A stretch of 64,000 nucleotides of DNA. It comes from a virus. The DNA lies in the IMG/VR virus record IMGVR_UViG_3300031722_000008, positions 96,541 through 160,540 of that record; one strand, written 5' to 3'. Under the pieces are notes generated by a model. It searched no databases. It saw only the letters and a list, made by a program, of their open reading frames with translations, and had not been told where the DNA came from. Below are positions 41,886 to 49,675 of the stretch, in pieces; the first letter of the stretch is position 1, and each line of letters opens with the position of its first letter. Made by a program: the position numbers and the translations under genes.

Positions 41886-42544
41886 TGCAATTCTCCTTTC
41901 CAATCAATACACTCTTTTGTCAATATACTGATAATTGACTCTCTTGTTTCTTCTAAGAGAGGAGGGTAGGCTTCTGCACTTATATAATTTTTATTTAAAT
42001 AATAAATACAAAAACTACATGCCTCTAAAAGATAGTCTGATTCTTTAATTTTCATTCTTATATTGTTACATAGTGATGCCAACTCTTCTGCTTTTGTCCT
42101 AGCAGAGATTACGAAATCCACCACTTTACTTGAAGATATAGGACTTATATCAACTGACTTTTTTATATCATACTTAATTATTGAAGAAATCCTAGATTGG
42201 ATATTCTCAAGTTGAGTACATAGATTTTGGTCATTAGAATAAGTAATCCTGGTTGATATGTTGCTAGTTAAATTTGTTAGTGCCGAAATTTTATCATTCT
42301 CTAAAGTTTTATTATTTGTATCTATTATTGCATCAATCAAGAAATCAATGTATTCAGAACATATAGTTCTAGTACTAAAATTTATTGCGTCTTGTATCTC
42401 TGAATTGACGTACGTTAGTTCAGAGAGTAATGAGGCCTCTATATCAAGAGCAGATTGTTTTATTTTAGCAATGCTATTTACATTTTCTGTAAATAGCATT
42501 GCTAACGAATATTCCACTATTGATTTTATATCTTCACTATTCAT
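41882..42544 (-). CDS. Hypothetical helical baseplate-operon protein
   Basis: A 220-aa, nearly all-helical protein with many Ser, Ile and Asn. It begins 1 nt before the end of the sigma-like gene and ends in the start of the next. An 18-bp inverted repeat lies in its first codons (42465-42505). Function unknown. Confidence 0.65.
   Translation of the reverse strand: MNSEDIKSIVEYSLAMLFTENVNSIAKIKQSALDIEASLLSELTYVNSEIQDAINFSTRTICSEYIDFLIDAIIDTNNKTLENDKISALTNLTSNISTRITYSNDQNLCTQLENIQSRISSIIKYDIKKSVDISPISSSKVVDFVISARTKAEELASLCNNIRMKIKESDYLLEACSFCIYYLNKNYISAEAYPPLLEETRESIISILTKECIDWKGELQ
42465..42505. repeat. 18-bp perfect inverted repeat inside a baseplate-operon gene
   Basis: TTAGCAATGCTATTTACA (42465-42482) and its reverse complement (42488-42505) with a 5-nt loop. 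It lies about 13-26 codons after the start of the 220-aa gene. Confidence 0.95.
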
Positions 42545-43452
42545 TAAATCATCCCTTTATTTTCATAAAATTTCCTGAAATTCTCTAAAAGTTGATTTGC
42601 TCTGTAGAATGATAATCCATTTTCTATTGCTATCTTTGAAGACAATCCTTTTAATTTACTTCCTTTGAATTCACCAATTCCCAAATAAGCCATTAAGAAT
42701 CTTCTCTCATTCTTGTTAGTTGTAAAACTTCTTATATGCTCTATTGCCTGTCTTGATTTTACATCATTATTTAAGATATCATTTATATCTTCCGTTCCAT
42801 GCATAACATCTTCAAAAGTTAAACTCTCAGCCCCCGAAGCATTTTCTTTTCCTATAATAGCAGAGCCGCTTAATTCCTTTGTATCATAATGTCTAATTCT
42901 TTCAATTTCTTTTAAGGTTAAGCTTGGAGCATATCCCATATCTTTTTGAATGAAATCTAGCAACTCTTTATCTGTTGGCTTTCTTCCTAGTTTTGGATTT
43001 AGCATAGATTCAGCGTTAACTATATTATTCTTGTAACTATTAAGATTAGATGCCATCTGTATTGTATTTTGCGATGTTTCTTTCTTATAAAGTTTATCAA
43101 GTTCAAAGTTTATCTTATTAGTGAAATAAGTTATAGGTTTTATTCCACTCTTTAAATCAAAACTTCTAATACCATTCTTCAATGCACCTACAGCTAATTG
43201 ATATGTCATATCATAACCTACAACTTTCTTTGCTCTTGAAGCATTAACTAATCTTGATATTTGACCTCTGTACATTGATAGTAATTGCTCTTCTGCGAAG
43301 AAATCTTTGTATAGTTGGACCTGCTGTATTAATACCAATTCTTTTTTAGTTTGCATATCTGTTATATTATCGAAATTACTTTTTACTGTATTCTGCTCGT
43401 TAGAGAAACTGCTCATTCCTAATTTTTCTAGTAAATTCCCATATTCTTTCAT
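42544..43452 (-). CDS. Sigma-70-like factor inside the baseplate operon
   Basis: A 302-aa protein. The region 2 pattern is LLSMYRGQISRLVNASRA (57-74) and YQLAVGALKNGIRSFDLKSG (84-103) with KPITYFTNKINFEL (105-118), as in sigma factors (A-x-x-F-D-x-x-x-G-x-K-x-x-T-Y). Region 3 shows GRKPTDKELLDFI (156-168). Region 4 shows ERRFLMAYLGIGEFKG to AIENGLSFYRANQLLENFRKF (249-295), which fits a helix-turn-helix. It would redirect host RNA polymerase to phage promoters. AGGAGG precedes the ATG. Being in the late operon it may be a late or packaged factor. No search was run, so a structural helical protein is still possible. Confidence 0.7.
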   Translation of the reverse strand: MKEYGNLLEKLGMSSFSNEQNTVKSNFDNITDMQTKKELVLIQQVQLYKDFFAEEQLLSMYRGQISRLVNASRAKKVVGYDMTYQLAVGALKNGIRSFDLKSGIKPITYFTNKINFELDKLYKKETSQNTIQMASNLNSYKNNIVNAESMLNPKLGRKPTDKELLDFIQKDMGYAPSLTLKEIERIRHYDTKELSGSAIIGKENASGAESLTFEDVMHGTEDINDILNNDVKSRQAIEHIRSFTTNKNERRFLMAYLGIGEFKGSKLKGLSSKIAIENGLSFYRANQLLENFRKFYENKGMI

Positions 43453-44409
43453 TTATTGAACCTCCTTCTCGACAATAAAATCCTTACACTTTATTTTAAT
43501 TGTACCATCTTTATTGAAATAAAATGAACCTTTTTCAATATTATCTTTTTTATACTTCACAGAGAAAGCAATGTTGCCTTGCAAATTATATTCAGTATCA
43601 CCTTTCTCTACTGTCAGAGATTCTGTTTCAATATCTGAATTATAATTAGTTACAATATTATTTTTCAGCTCCTTAAGTTTTTCTATTGAAGCTGAATCTC
43701 CTAACTCTATGTTATTATTAAAATTTTCAACCACCTCTATCAAAGAGCCTAGTTTATTTATCAAAGTTATACTGTCATTAATAACTTCTGTTTTTGTACT
43801 GCTATCTATTTCAGAATTATTTATAAATGCTGTTTTATCCTTTTGATAATTCTTTTTTGATGTATTGAAAAAAATTTCTTTTGAACTCCCCATATTAACA
43901 TTATTAAGATTTTCTTTATATGACCTAGAGAACCCATCCCCTTCAAGTAATTCATTTTTCGTTGATATCTTGACCTCCCCATCTCTCATTGAAAGCATTG
44001 AATTCAATGCTTTCAATGAGAGAGAATGATCCTTAGATAACTTAAGAAATACATTATCATTACCTATTCTAGCTTCTCCGGTAAGTAAAGTTTCATCTGT
44101 TAATGAGTCTGGGATTGTTGCAATCAGAATTGGCTTGTGCTGACTAGAAATTAGAACAACACCAATCTGTTTAATTGTTGGAAACATCTTAAATGACATA
44201 TCGCTACCTATTATATTTGTTCCAATAAGTACATCTTTCATTAGGGAACTTGTAGAGGGGATAGATATATTTACTGTCATTTTAGACTCATTAATAGATT
44301 CAACCTTGCATATTAGCGTTGCAGCATTAGTATCTTTTTTAAATCTATTGAAAGTTTGTATATTTTCATTTATTTGTCTTCTTGTTTCATTTATTTCAGA
44401 GTAATTCAT
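43453..44409 (-). CDS. Baseplate spike-like protein
   Basis: A 318-aa protein. The N-terminal 120 aa reads as an OB-fold-like beta barrel (ATLICKVESINESKMTVNISIP, GVVLISSQHKPILIATIP), like the start of gpV or gp5 spike proteins. A helical middle follows, then a beta-rich end (NIAFSVKYKKDN to DGTIKIKCKDFIVE) of a possible needle. It follows the hub gene, the usual spike position. A 42-bp palindrome lies inside. The call rests on position plus pattern. Confidence 0.55.
   Translation of the reverse strand: MNYSEINETRRQINENIQTFNRFKKDTNAATLICKVESINESKMTVNISIPSTSSLMKDVLIGTNIIGSDMSFKMFPTIKQIGVVLISSQHKPILIATIPDSLTDETLLTGEARIGNDNVFLKLSKDHSLSLKALNSMLSMRDGEVKISTKNELLEGDGFSRSYKENLNNVNMGSSKEIFFNTSKKNYQKDKTAFINNSEIDSSTKTEVINDSITLINKLGSLIEVVENFNNNIELGDSASIEKLKELKNNIVTNYNSDIETESLTVEKGDTEYNLQGNIAFSVKYKKDNIEKGSFYFNKDGTIKIKCKDFIVEKEVQ
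43982..44023. repeat. 42-bp perfect palindrome inside the spike-like gene
   Basis: The left arm 43982-44002 (core TTGAAAGCATTGAA) is followed at once by its exact reverse complement 44003-44023. 21-bp arms, no spacer, no T tract. Confidence 0.97.
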
Positions 44410-44426
44410 ATCTTCACATCCTCTAT

Positions 44427-47393
44427 TTATAATTTTCCTGAATTACTAAAACCCGTATTTACTGCAAATGGAGCATCTGCATATCTACCAATAGACACTG
44501 AACTTATTAGATCATTAGCTCTCTTTACGGTAGTCGCAAGTCTAACAATTCTATCTGATACTGTTTTATTTTGTGAAGCGCCACTAGTACATAATGCGTA
44601 CTTCTGATTCAATTTTAACTGTACTTCTTCTATTGTCATATCAGAACCTAAGTCTGCGGTTGATGAAGAAGATGAATATTGAGATGTAATTGGAGGAGTA
44701 TCTGTTGGTGATGCAATTGCACTAGCTGGTTCGGAAGTTTTTGTGATGTAATTAGCGCTTGACCATGCATCAGCACCATTCCAAACAATATTATACCAAC
44801 CATCATTTTCTGCGATTATTTGTACGGTGTCTCCATCCCACAAAGAACCTATTTGTCCAAAATTAGTTCCTGGACCAGTTCTTACACAAAGACCAATACT
44901 ACTTACGTGAACCGTTCCTGCTCCATAACCACCACCAGAACCTGAACTAGCACTTGTTGACCCACCTCCTGTAGACGAAGTAAGTTTTGCCCAAGTCAAT
45001 GGTCCAATTTGTCCATCTACAGATAATGAATTGTCTGTTTGATATGACATGACAGCACTTTGAGTTTGAGGACCATACCAACCATCTATATTTCCAGGAC
45101 TATAACCTGCATTATTTAATAGGTTTTGAGCGCTTGTTACATCTTCACCTTGAAGCATAGGGCTCGTAACTTTCAATAACCTATCTAACGTTGGTGCATT
45201 AGATATAGATGAACCTCCACTAGAACTGGTAGTTGTTACTGGTTCTGAAATAGCTTGAGCATATGCAGTTCCAGCTGACTTATTTGAATAAAAATATTCA
45301 AAGTATGGATCATTAGAGAGAACTTCTTGCGTAGTTGTTTTTGTAGCTGAATAAAAACCCTTAACTTTAGTACTTACCTCAGCATAATTACAAGCTTCAC
45401 CAAAACTTGTTGGTGTAACAAGCAGTGTATTTACGAAAATATCATCTGATTTTCCAGGTTTTAATCCACCAACAGAATTAGCATTGTTTACAAAATCATC
45501 TTTTCTTCTTCCAAATGACATATTTAAAGAAGTATAGTTTCCTGAAGCATTGCCATAATGATTAACTGAATTAACATAGAATATCTTGTTTACTCTTACA
45601 GGATCAATCCAAACATTAAATCCTGGTCTTATCCATGGCATAGCCATAGTTTGTACACTAGCAACAGTAACACTAGAATTAAGATAGTTAATCATATATC
45701 TTGCATACTTTGCTAATGCCCAATAAGCACTACCATGATTAGATGAAGCCCAATATCCACCTCCAGCAACTACATTTGCAGTAGAGAATTTAATTAATGG
45801 TTGCGAACATTCATAAATTAATGGTCCAAACTTTTTTTCTAAATAGGTTGGTTGAAGTAATGTATCTTCACCAACACTATCAGGAGCAACTTCTACTTTT
45901 GATTGCATTATATTTGCAACACCATCAGACTCAACTAATCTTCTTATGTGCCAGAAACTAGATGGCATAGCTCTTGTTAATACGTTTGTTCCTGATTGTT
46001 GAGCTTCGACTATCTCTGTTTTACTTATAGCCATATATACATGATGGTCACTAGGTAATATTATATCCCCAGGAATAACATCTTCTAAATTTTGAACTTC
46101 CCTACCTTTATTGATTAGAGTGTATGTTGTTTGTCGTTCTCCTCCAAAGCCAACATATCCTGCTTGCCTATAAACATAATCTATAAGTCCAGAACAATCA
46201 TAAGAACTAGGACCTTCTGTTCCCCATATATATGGTTTTCCTACTTGTTGGAGAGCAATAGCTACTGCTCCTTGAGCTATATCTGACCCAGCACTTGCAC
46301 CCCCTGCTGCTGTTGATGCTGATATGGATACTAGACATCCTGTATTGGATTCAGTTCCACCTGACGTAACAGCGACAACTGGAGTGATTAGTGATATTGT
46401 TCTTTCACTTGCGTTCTCATCTGAATGCCATTCATCAAGAGCACCTGTAGCTATTGTTCTTGTGTACATTTGACTAAAATTAGAACTTTCAGTATATGAT
46501 AAAATTAATGCTGGATCTATAACATGATTTTTTAATACATGTTCATTCCAAAATGGAGGTTTAATTCTTATGGTTTCATCTCTGTCTTGATAAAATTCAA
46601 ACATTAGTGATTTCAAAATGTTATTTATCATAACATAAGTTGAATCTACTGAAGTTATAGATGATGTAATTACAAAATCTATAACTTCGATTTTTCTTAA
46701 ATTCTCATCTATATCTCCCATAACAACAACTCTACTAAGTGCATCATCCCATTTAGATACAGTATCATCACCATAATATAAACCATTACTTTTGAGTGTT
46801 TGGTTTGATATTTCTTGCCATGTTTGTGATAAAGTTTTTCCTTTAAATGTAACATCTGCTGATGTATGAACCTTGGATACTGAATCTAATTTTATTCCCT
46901 GAGCTTTCCATTTTAATCTATCTCCAGTAGATAGACTCCCATCAAAAGGAACGGCTATTGGACATACAGTTCTTGTAAGCCAATACATAAAGTCTTGTGC
47001 TTGAAATGATAATTTCTTTTGTCCTCCACTTATAGTTGTTGATTTTCCAGTAATGTTTCCTCCAAATATCTGAACATATTTTCCATTAAAAATATTTTTA
47101 ACAAAAATTCTTACATTGGTCATATTCTCAATACCATCATCTAATCCACCATTCATATAGGTAGCTCCGTCAATTACAGTGTAATTAGGTCCTTGTTCAT
47201 GAATTCTTTTATCAAAATCCGGAACATAAACCATATTGATTGTAGCTGATCCTATACCTACATCAACTCCCATATTTACAGAATAATCTGTTACAAATTG
47301 GTCAACTCTTACATTGTCAAAAAACACTAAATATCCACCATTACCAATAACGACTGGAATTTTTAGATTTTCTGCTGCTACTACATCTGCCAT
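44427..47393 (-). CDS. Baseplate hub / tail lysin: NlpC/P60, peptidoglycan-binding and SH3 domains
   Basis: A 988-aa protein. The N-terminal 350 aa is hub-like. Near 370-490 is an NlpC/P60 domain (GKPYIWGTEGPSSYDCSG with catalytic Cys near 400, and DHHVYMAIS with the His). Near 738-801 is a PG_binding_1 domain (GEDVTSAQNLLNNAGYSPG, DGWYGPQTQSAVMSYQ). Near 824-884 is a bacterial SH3 (LCVRTGPGTNFGQIGSLWDG, GWYNIVW). It cuts peptidoglycan peptides during DNA entry and anchors to the wall. GGAGGAGG precedes the ATG. It is placed after the tape measure and hub genes as usual. Confidence 0.88.
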   Translation of the reverse strand: MADVVAAENLKIPVVIGNGGYLVFFDNVRVDQFVTDYSVNMGVDVGIGSATINMVYVPDFDKRIHEQGPNYTVIDGATYMNGGLDDGIENMTNVRIFVKNIFNGKYVQIFGGNITGKSTTISGGQKKLSFQAQDFMYWLTRTVCPIAVPFDGSLSTGDRLKWKAQGIKLDSVSKVHTSADVTFKGKTLSQTWQEISNQTLKSNGLYYGDDTVSKWDDALSRVVVMGDIDENLRKIEVIDFVITSSITSVDSTYVMINNILKSLMFEFYQDRDETIRIKPPFWNEHVLKNHVIDPALILSYTESSNFSQMYTRTIATGALDEWHSDENASERTISLITPVVAVTSGGTESNTGCLVSISASTAAGGASAGSDIAQGAVAIALQQVGKPYIWGTEGPSSYDCSGLIDYVYRQAGYVGFGGERQTTYTLINKGREVQNLEDVIPGDIILPSDHHVYMAISKTEIVEAQQSGTNVLTRAMPSSFWHIRRLVESDGVANIMQSKVEVAPDSVGEDTLLQPTYLEKKFGPLIYECSQPLIKFSTANVVAGGGYWASSNHGSAYWALAKYARYMINYLNSSVTVASVQTMAMPWIRPGFNVWIDPVRVNKIFYVNSVNHYGNASGNYTSLNMSFGRRKDDFVNNANSVGGLKPGKSDDIFVNTLLVTPTSFGEACNYAEVSTKVKGFYSATKTTTQEVLSNDPYFEYFYSNKSAGTAYAQAISEPVTTTSSSGGSSISNAPTLDRLLKVTSPMLQGEDVTSAQNLLNNAGYSPGNIDGWYGPQTQSAVMSYQTDNSLSVDGQIGPLTWAKLTSSTGGGSTSASSGSGGGYGAGTVHVSSIGLCVRTGPGTNFGQIGSLWDGDTVQIIAENDGWYNIVWNGADAWSSANYITKTSEPASAIASPTDTPPITSQYSSSSSTADLGSDMTIEEVQLKLNQKYALCTSGASQNKTVSDRIVRLATTVKRANDLISSVSIGRYADAPFAVNTGFSNSGKL

Positions 47394-47411
47394 TAATTTT
47401 CCTCCTCCCTT

Positions 47412-48209
47412 TTATTTAATTGATAATATATTGGAAAGTCTATAAGCTGCTTTTGCTGCTGACGATAATGAAGATGTTTGAGATAAAATCGAAGATACCG
47501 TAGTCATTATATTTCCTGTAGCTGCAGATGTTAATATATTAGCTACACCAGATGCTAATACTTGAATATCTTCTGCTGACTGAGGACTACTATCTATTGC
47601 TTTGTTTAATCCCATTTGGTCTTTCATTTCGCTCACGCTCATTGATGAAGAACTTATATTGTAAGCTGATGTTGTTTTATAAAACAAAAAGTTCATTGTA
47701 TATTGATACATAAATTGTTGATTGGATGATTTGGTTAAATTTATACTTTGAAGTACTCCATAGTAATAATTTCCCTCTATCAATATTATTTGCGAATAGT
47801 CGCTAACAAAATCCATATATTTATCTTGTTGATCTTCAATGAGATTTGCATACATTTCTAAAAATCTCATTCTCTCTGGAGCATATAAAGTATCAAGGAA
47901 GTATCCTCCAAGACTTAAACTTCCAAGTGCTGGGCCACCTCTACTAATAAACCACCCTGCCATTGTTTTATTGGTTTGTACATCATTCGATTTTTGCATT
48001 GTTAGCGTAGATGGTGACATAAGAAATCCCCAGCTTTGAGTCTCTTGAGTTATTCTGTTTTTAAATATAAGTCTACAGTTTTGATATCCAGGAAGTTTAA
48101 AATCATGTGTCTGCCAACTAGGAAAAGGTTTGCCTCCAAACATAGTTGGGCTTTCCACTACATTTTTATAATATGATGACTTACTTTTTTTCTTTCTAAT
48201 CGAGCTCAT
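47412..48209 (-). CDS. Tail or baseplate protein upstream of the hub
   Basis: A 265-aa protein with a basic N-terminus, then a beta-rich middle (QTHDFKLPGYQNCRLIFKNRI, GSLSLGGYFLDTLYAPERMRFLEMYANL, IEGNYYYGVLQSINL) typical of tail-tube-like or baseplate hub folds, and an Ala/Ser-rich C-terminus. It overlaps the previous gene by 14 bp, with GAGGTGA before the ATG. Not assignable further. Confidence 0.65.
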   Translation of the reverse strand: MSSIRKKKSKSSYYKNVVESPTMFGGKPFPSWQTHDFKLPGYQNCRLIFKNRITQETQSWGFLMSPSTLTMQKSNDVQTNKTMAGWFISRGGPALGSLSLGGYFLDTLYAPERMRFLEMYANLIEDQQDKYMDFVSDYSQIILIEGNYYYGVLQSINLTKSSNQQFMYQYTMNFLFYKTTSAYNISSSSMSVSEMKDQMGLNKAIDSSPQSAEDIQVLASGVANILTSAATGNIMTTVSSILSQTSSLSSAAKAAYRLSNILSIK

Positions 48210-48966
48210 TATTAATCACCTCACTCACTAATACTTCGCAATTATTATATATAACTTCTGCATTCTTATTTACACTTAAGGCAGTAATTTTACCAGCTAT
48301 TGCTGTTGTCTTCGGAATAAAGATTGTATCTGTTTTCTTTAATCTGTCACTATCTAAATGCGGATTAAATTCAATTAAAATCGAAGCTGGGAGAGAGTAT
48401 TTATCAGCAAATAGACTTATCTTACTGAACCCATATCTATTATCTGTAATTATTATATCTTTATTAATCACAACTTCTCCACTAATAATAGTCTCGAATA
48501 TATTGAAGATTGGCTCTGTGTCATTTCTTTTCGCTATAGCTTTCATCATAATGTTATTTATTTGTTTTGTATCCGAAGAATTTTTAGCAAATTTTTTATA
48601 TACAATTTTATCACTTATTTTCATAGAATATTTTATTGATAAATCAGCAATAAGATCTGCTATTTCGTCTTCTTTAAACTTTAGTAAATCATCACTCATG
48701 AGGAGTATTTTTATATCATTGTTATATATTGATAATTCTCCATTATCATGATGAGCTAAATTTGTAGATTTTAATTCCACTATTTCATCATCAGTAATTA
48801 TATAATGATATGGTGGTTTATCCAAAATACTATCACTGTATTTATTATTTAAAAGAATCAATAAATTATACACTGTAAGTTTATGATATTTTTCAAGTGA
48901 TTCTAAAGTAGACGAGCATATCACAACAGTATCTCTAACTTCGGGATTATATTGATTTAGAATCAT
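48196..48966 (-). CDS. Baseplate protein with degenerate amidase fold and LysM-like domain
   Basis: A 256-aa protein. Residues 12-118 follow the Amidase_2/PGRP pattern (YHYIITDDEIVEL, LAHHDNGELSIYNNDIKILLM, FKEDEIADLIADLSIKYSM), but the first zinc ligand pair, usually HH near the N-terminus, is CSS here, so it is probably inactive. Residues 175-219 look like LysM (ISLFADKYSLPASILIEFNPHLDSDRLKKTDTIFIP in shape). It may bind the wall or be structural in the hub. AGGAGG precedes the ATG. Confidence 0.55.
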   Translation of the reverse strand: MILNQYNPEVRDTVVICSSTLESLEKYHKLTVYNLLILLNNKYSDSILDKPPYHYIITDDEIVELKSTNLAHHDNGELSIYNNDIKILLMSDDLLKFKEDEIADLIADLSIKYSMKISDKIVYKKFAKNSSDTKQINNIMMKAIAKRNDTEPIFNIFETIISGEVVINKDIIITDNRYGFSKISLFADKYSLPASILIEFNPHLDSDRLKKTDTIFIPKTTAIAGKITALSVNKNAEVIYNNCEVLVSEVINNELD

Positions 48967-48969
48967 ACA

Positions 48970-49602
48970 CTATATACCTCCTCTCACATTTATGCCTTTA
49001 ATGGTTAATTGACCATATACATTGTTGTTATTACTTATCGAGATATCTAAATTATATTCGTATGGTGTTTGAGGGCTTATAAAATCAGATATTGCTACCA
49101 CTAATTTACCTTTGATAGTAGGAATCGATTCGTTGATTATATATTGTTTTTCAACTCTCTCATTTACAACTGTATTGTATAATGCAATATCAACTTTATC
49201 TCCAATATTAATACCAGAAAAGCCAAGATTTATTATATCTAATGAAAACTGTGGTATTACTTCGCTACGGTTCAATATACGCTTTATAGTAACATTATTT
49301 ATTATAGCATTGTGCTTGACTGTATTTTTAAAATTATTGAAATCATCTGCTGTGTATTGAACCTTCGATGCGTACATATTTATTGAACTAACTATATCCT
49401 TGATTTTTGTTTGATTATAATTCGCATCCTCTAATTTCTTAATTAGGAATTCGTAATCTATCTTCTTGCCATTATTATATTGATTGAATATATTAATAAT
49501 TTCTTCTTGGCATTCAATAATATTATCAATTATATATAATGACTGTAATCCTTCAATTACAAAATTCTCATTTTTTTTAGATATTTCATCCATTCTTTTC
49601 AC
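48970..49602 (-). CDS. Hypothetical baseplate-operon protein
   Basis: A 210-aa protein: helical N-terminal half, then beta-rich (INNVTIKRILNRSEVIPQFSLDI, GKLVVAISDFISPQTPYEY) with a final GQLTIKGINVRG. First gene after the tape measure. GGAGTG precedes the ATG. Confidence 0.65.
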   Translation of the reverse strand: MKRMDEISKKNENFVIEGLQSLYIIDNIIECQEEIINIFNQYNNGKKIDYEFLIKKLEDANYNQTKIKDIVSSINMYASKVQYTADDFNNFKNTVKHNAIINNVTIKRILNRSEVIPQFSLDIINLGFSGINIGDKVDIALYNTVVNERVEKQYIINESIPTIKGKLVVAISDFISPQTPYEYNLDISISNNNNVYGQLTIKGINVRGGI

Positions 49603-49615
49603 TCCTTTATAAACA

Positions 49616-49645
49616 AATTAGACTAGAAACATTTCTAGTCTAATT
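49616..49645 (-). terminator. Intergenic hairpin after the tape measure gene
   Basis: 14-bp arms AATTAGACTAGAAA (49616-49629) and TTTCTAGTCTAATT (49632-49645), 2-nt loop. On the - strand only a short TTTG follows, so it may attenuate or be a processing site rather than a full terminator. Confidence 0.55.
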
Positions 49646-49675
49646 GTAAATCATTATATAATTTTGAGCAATTCA

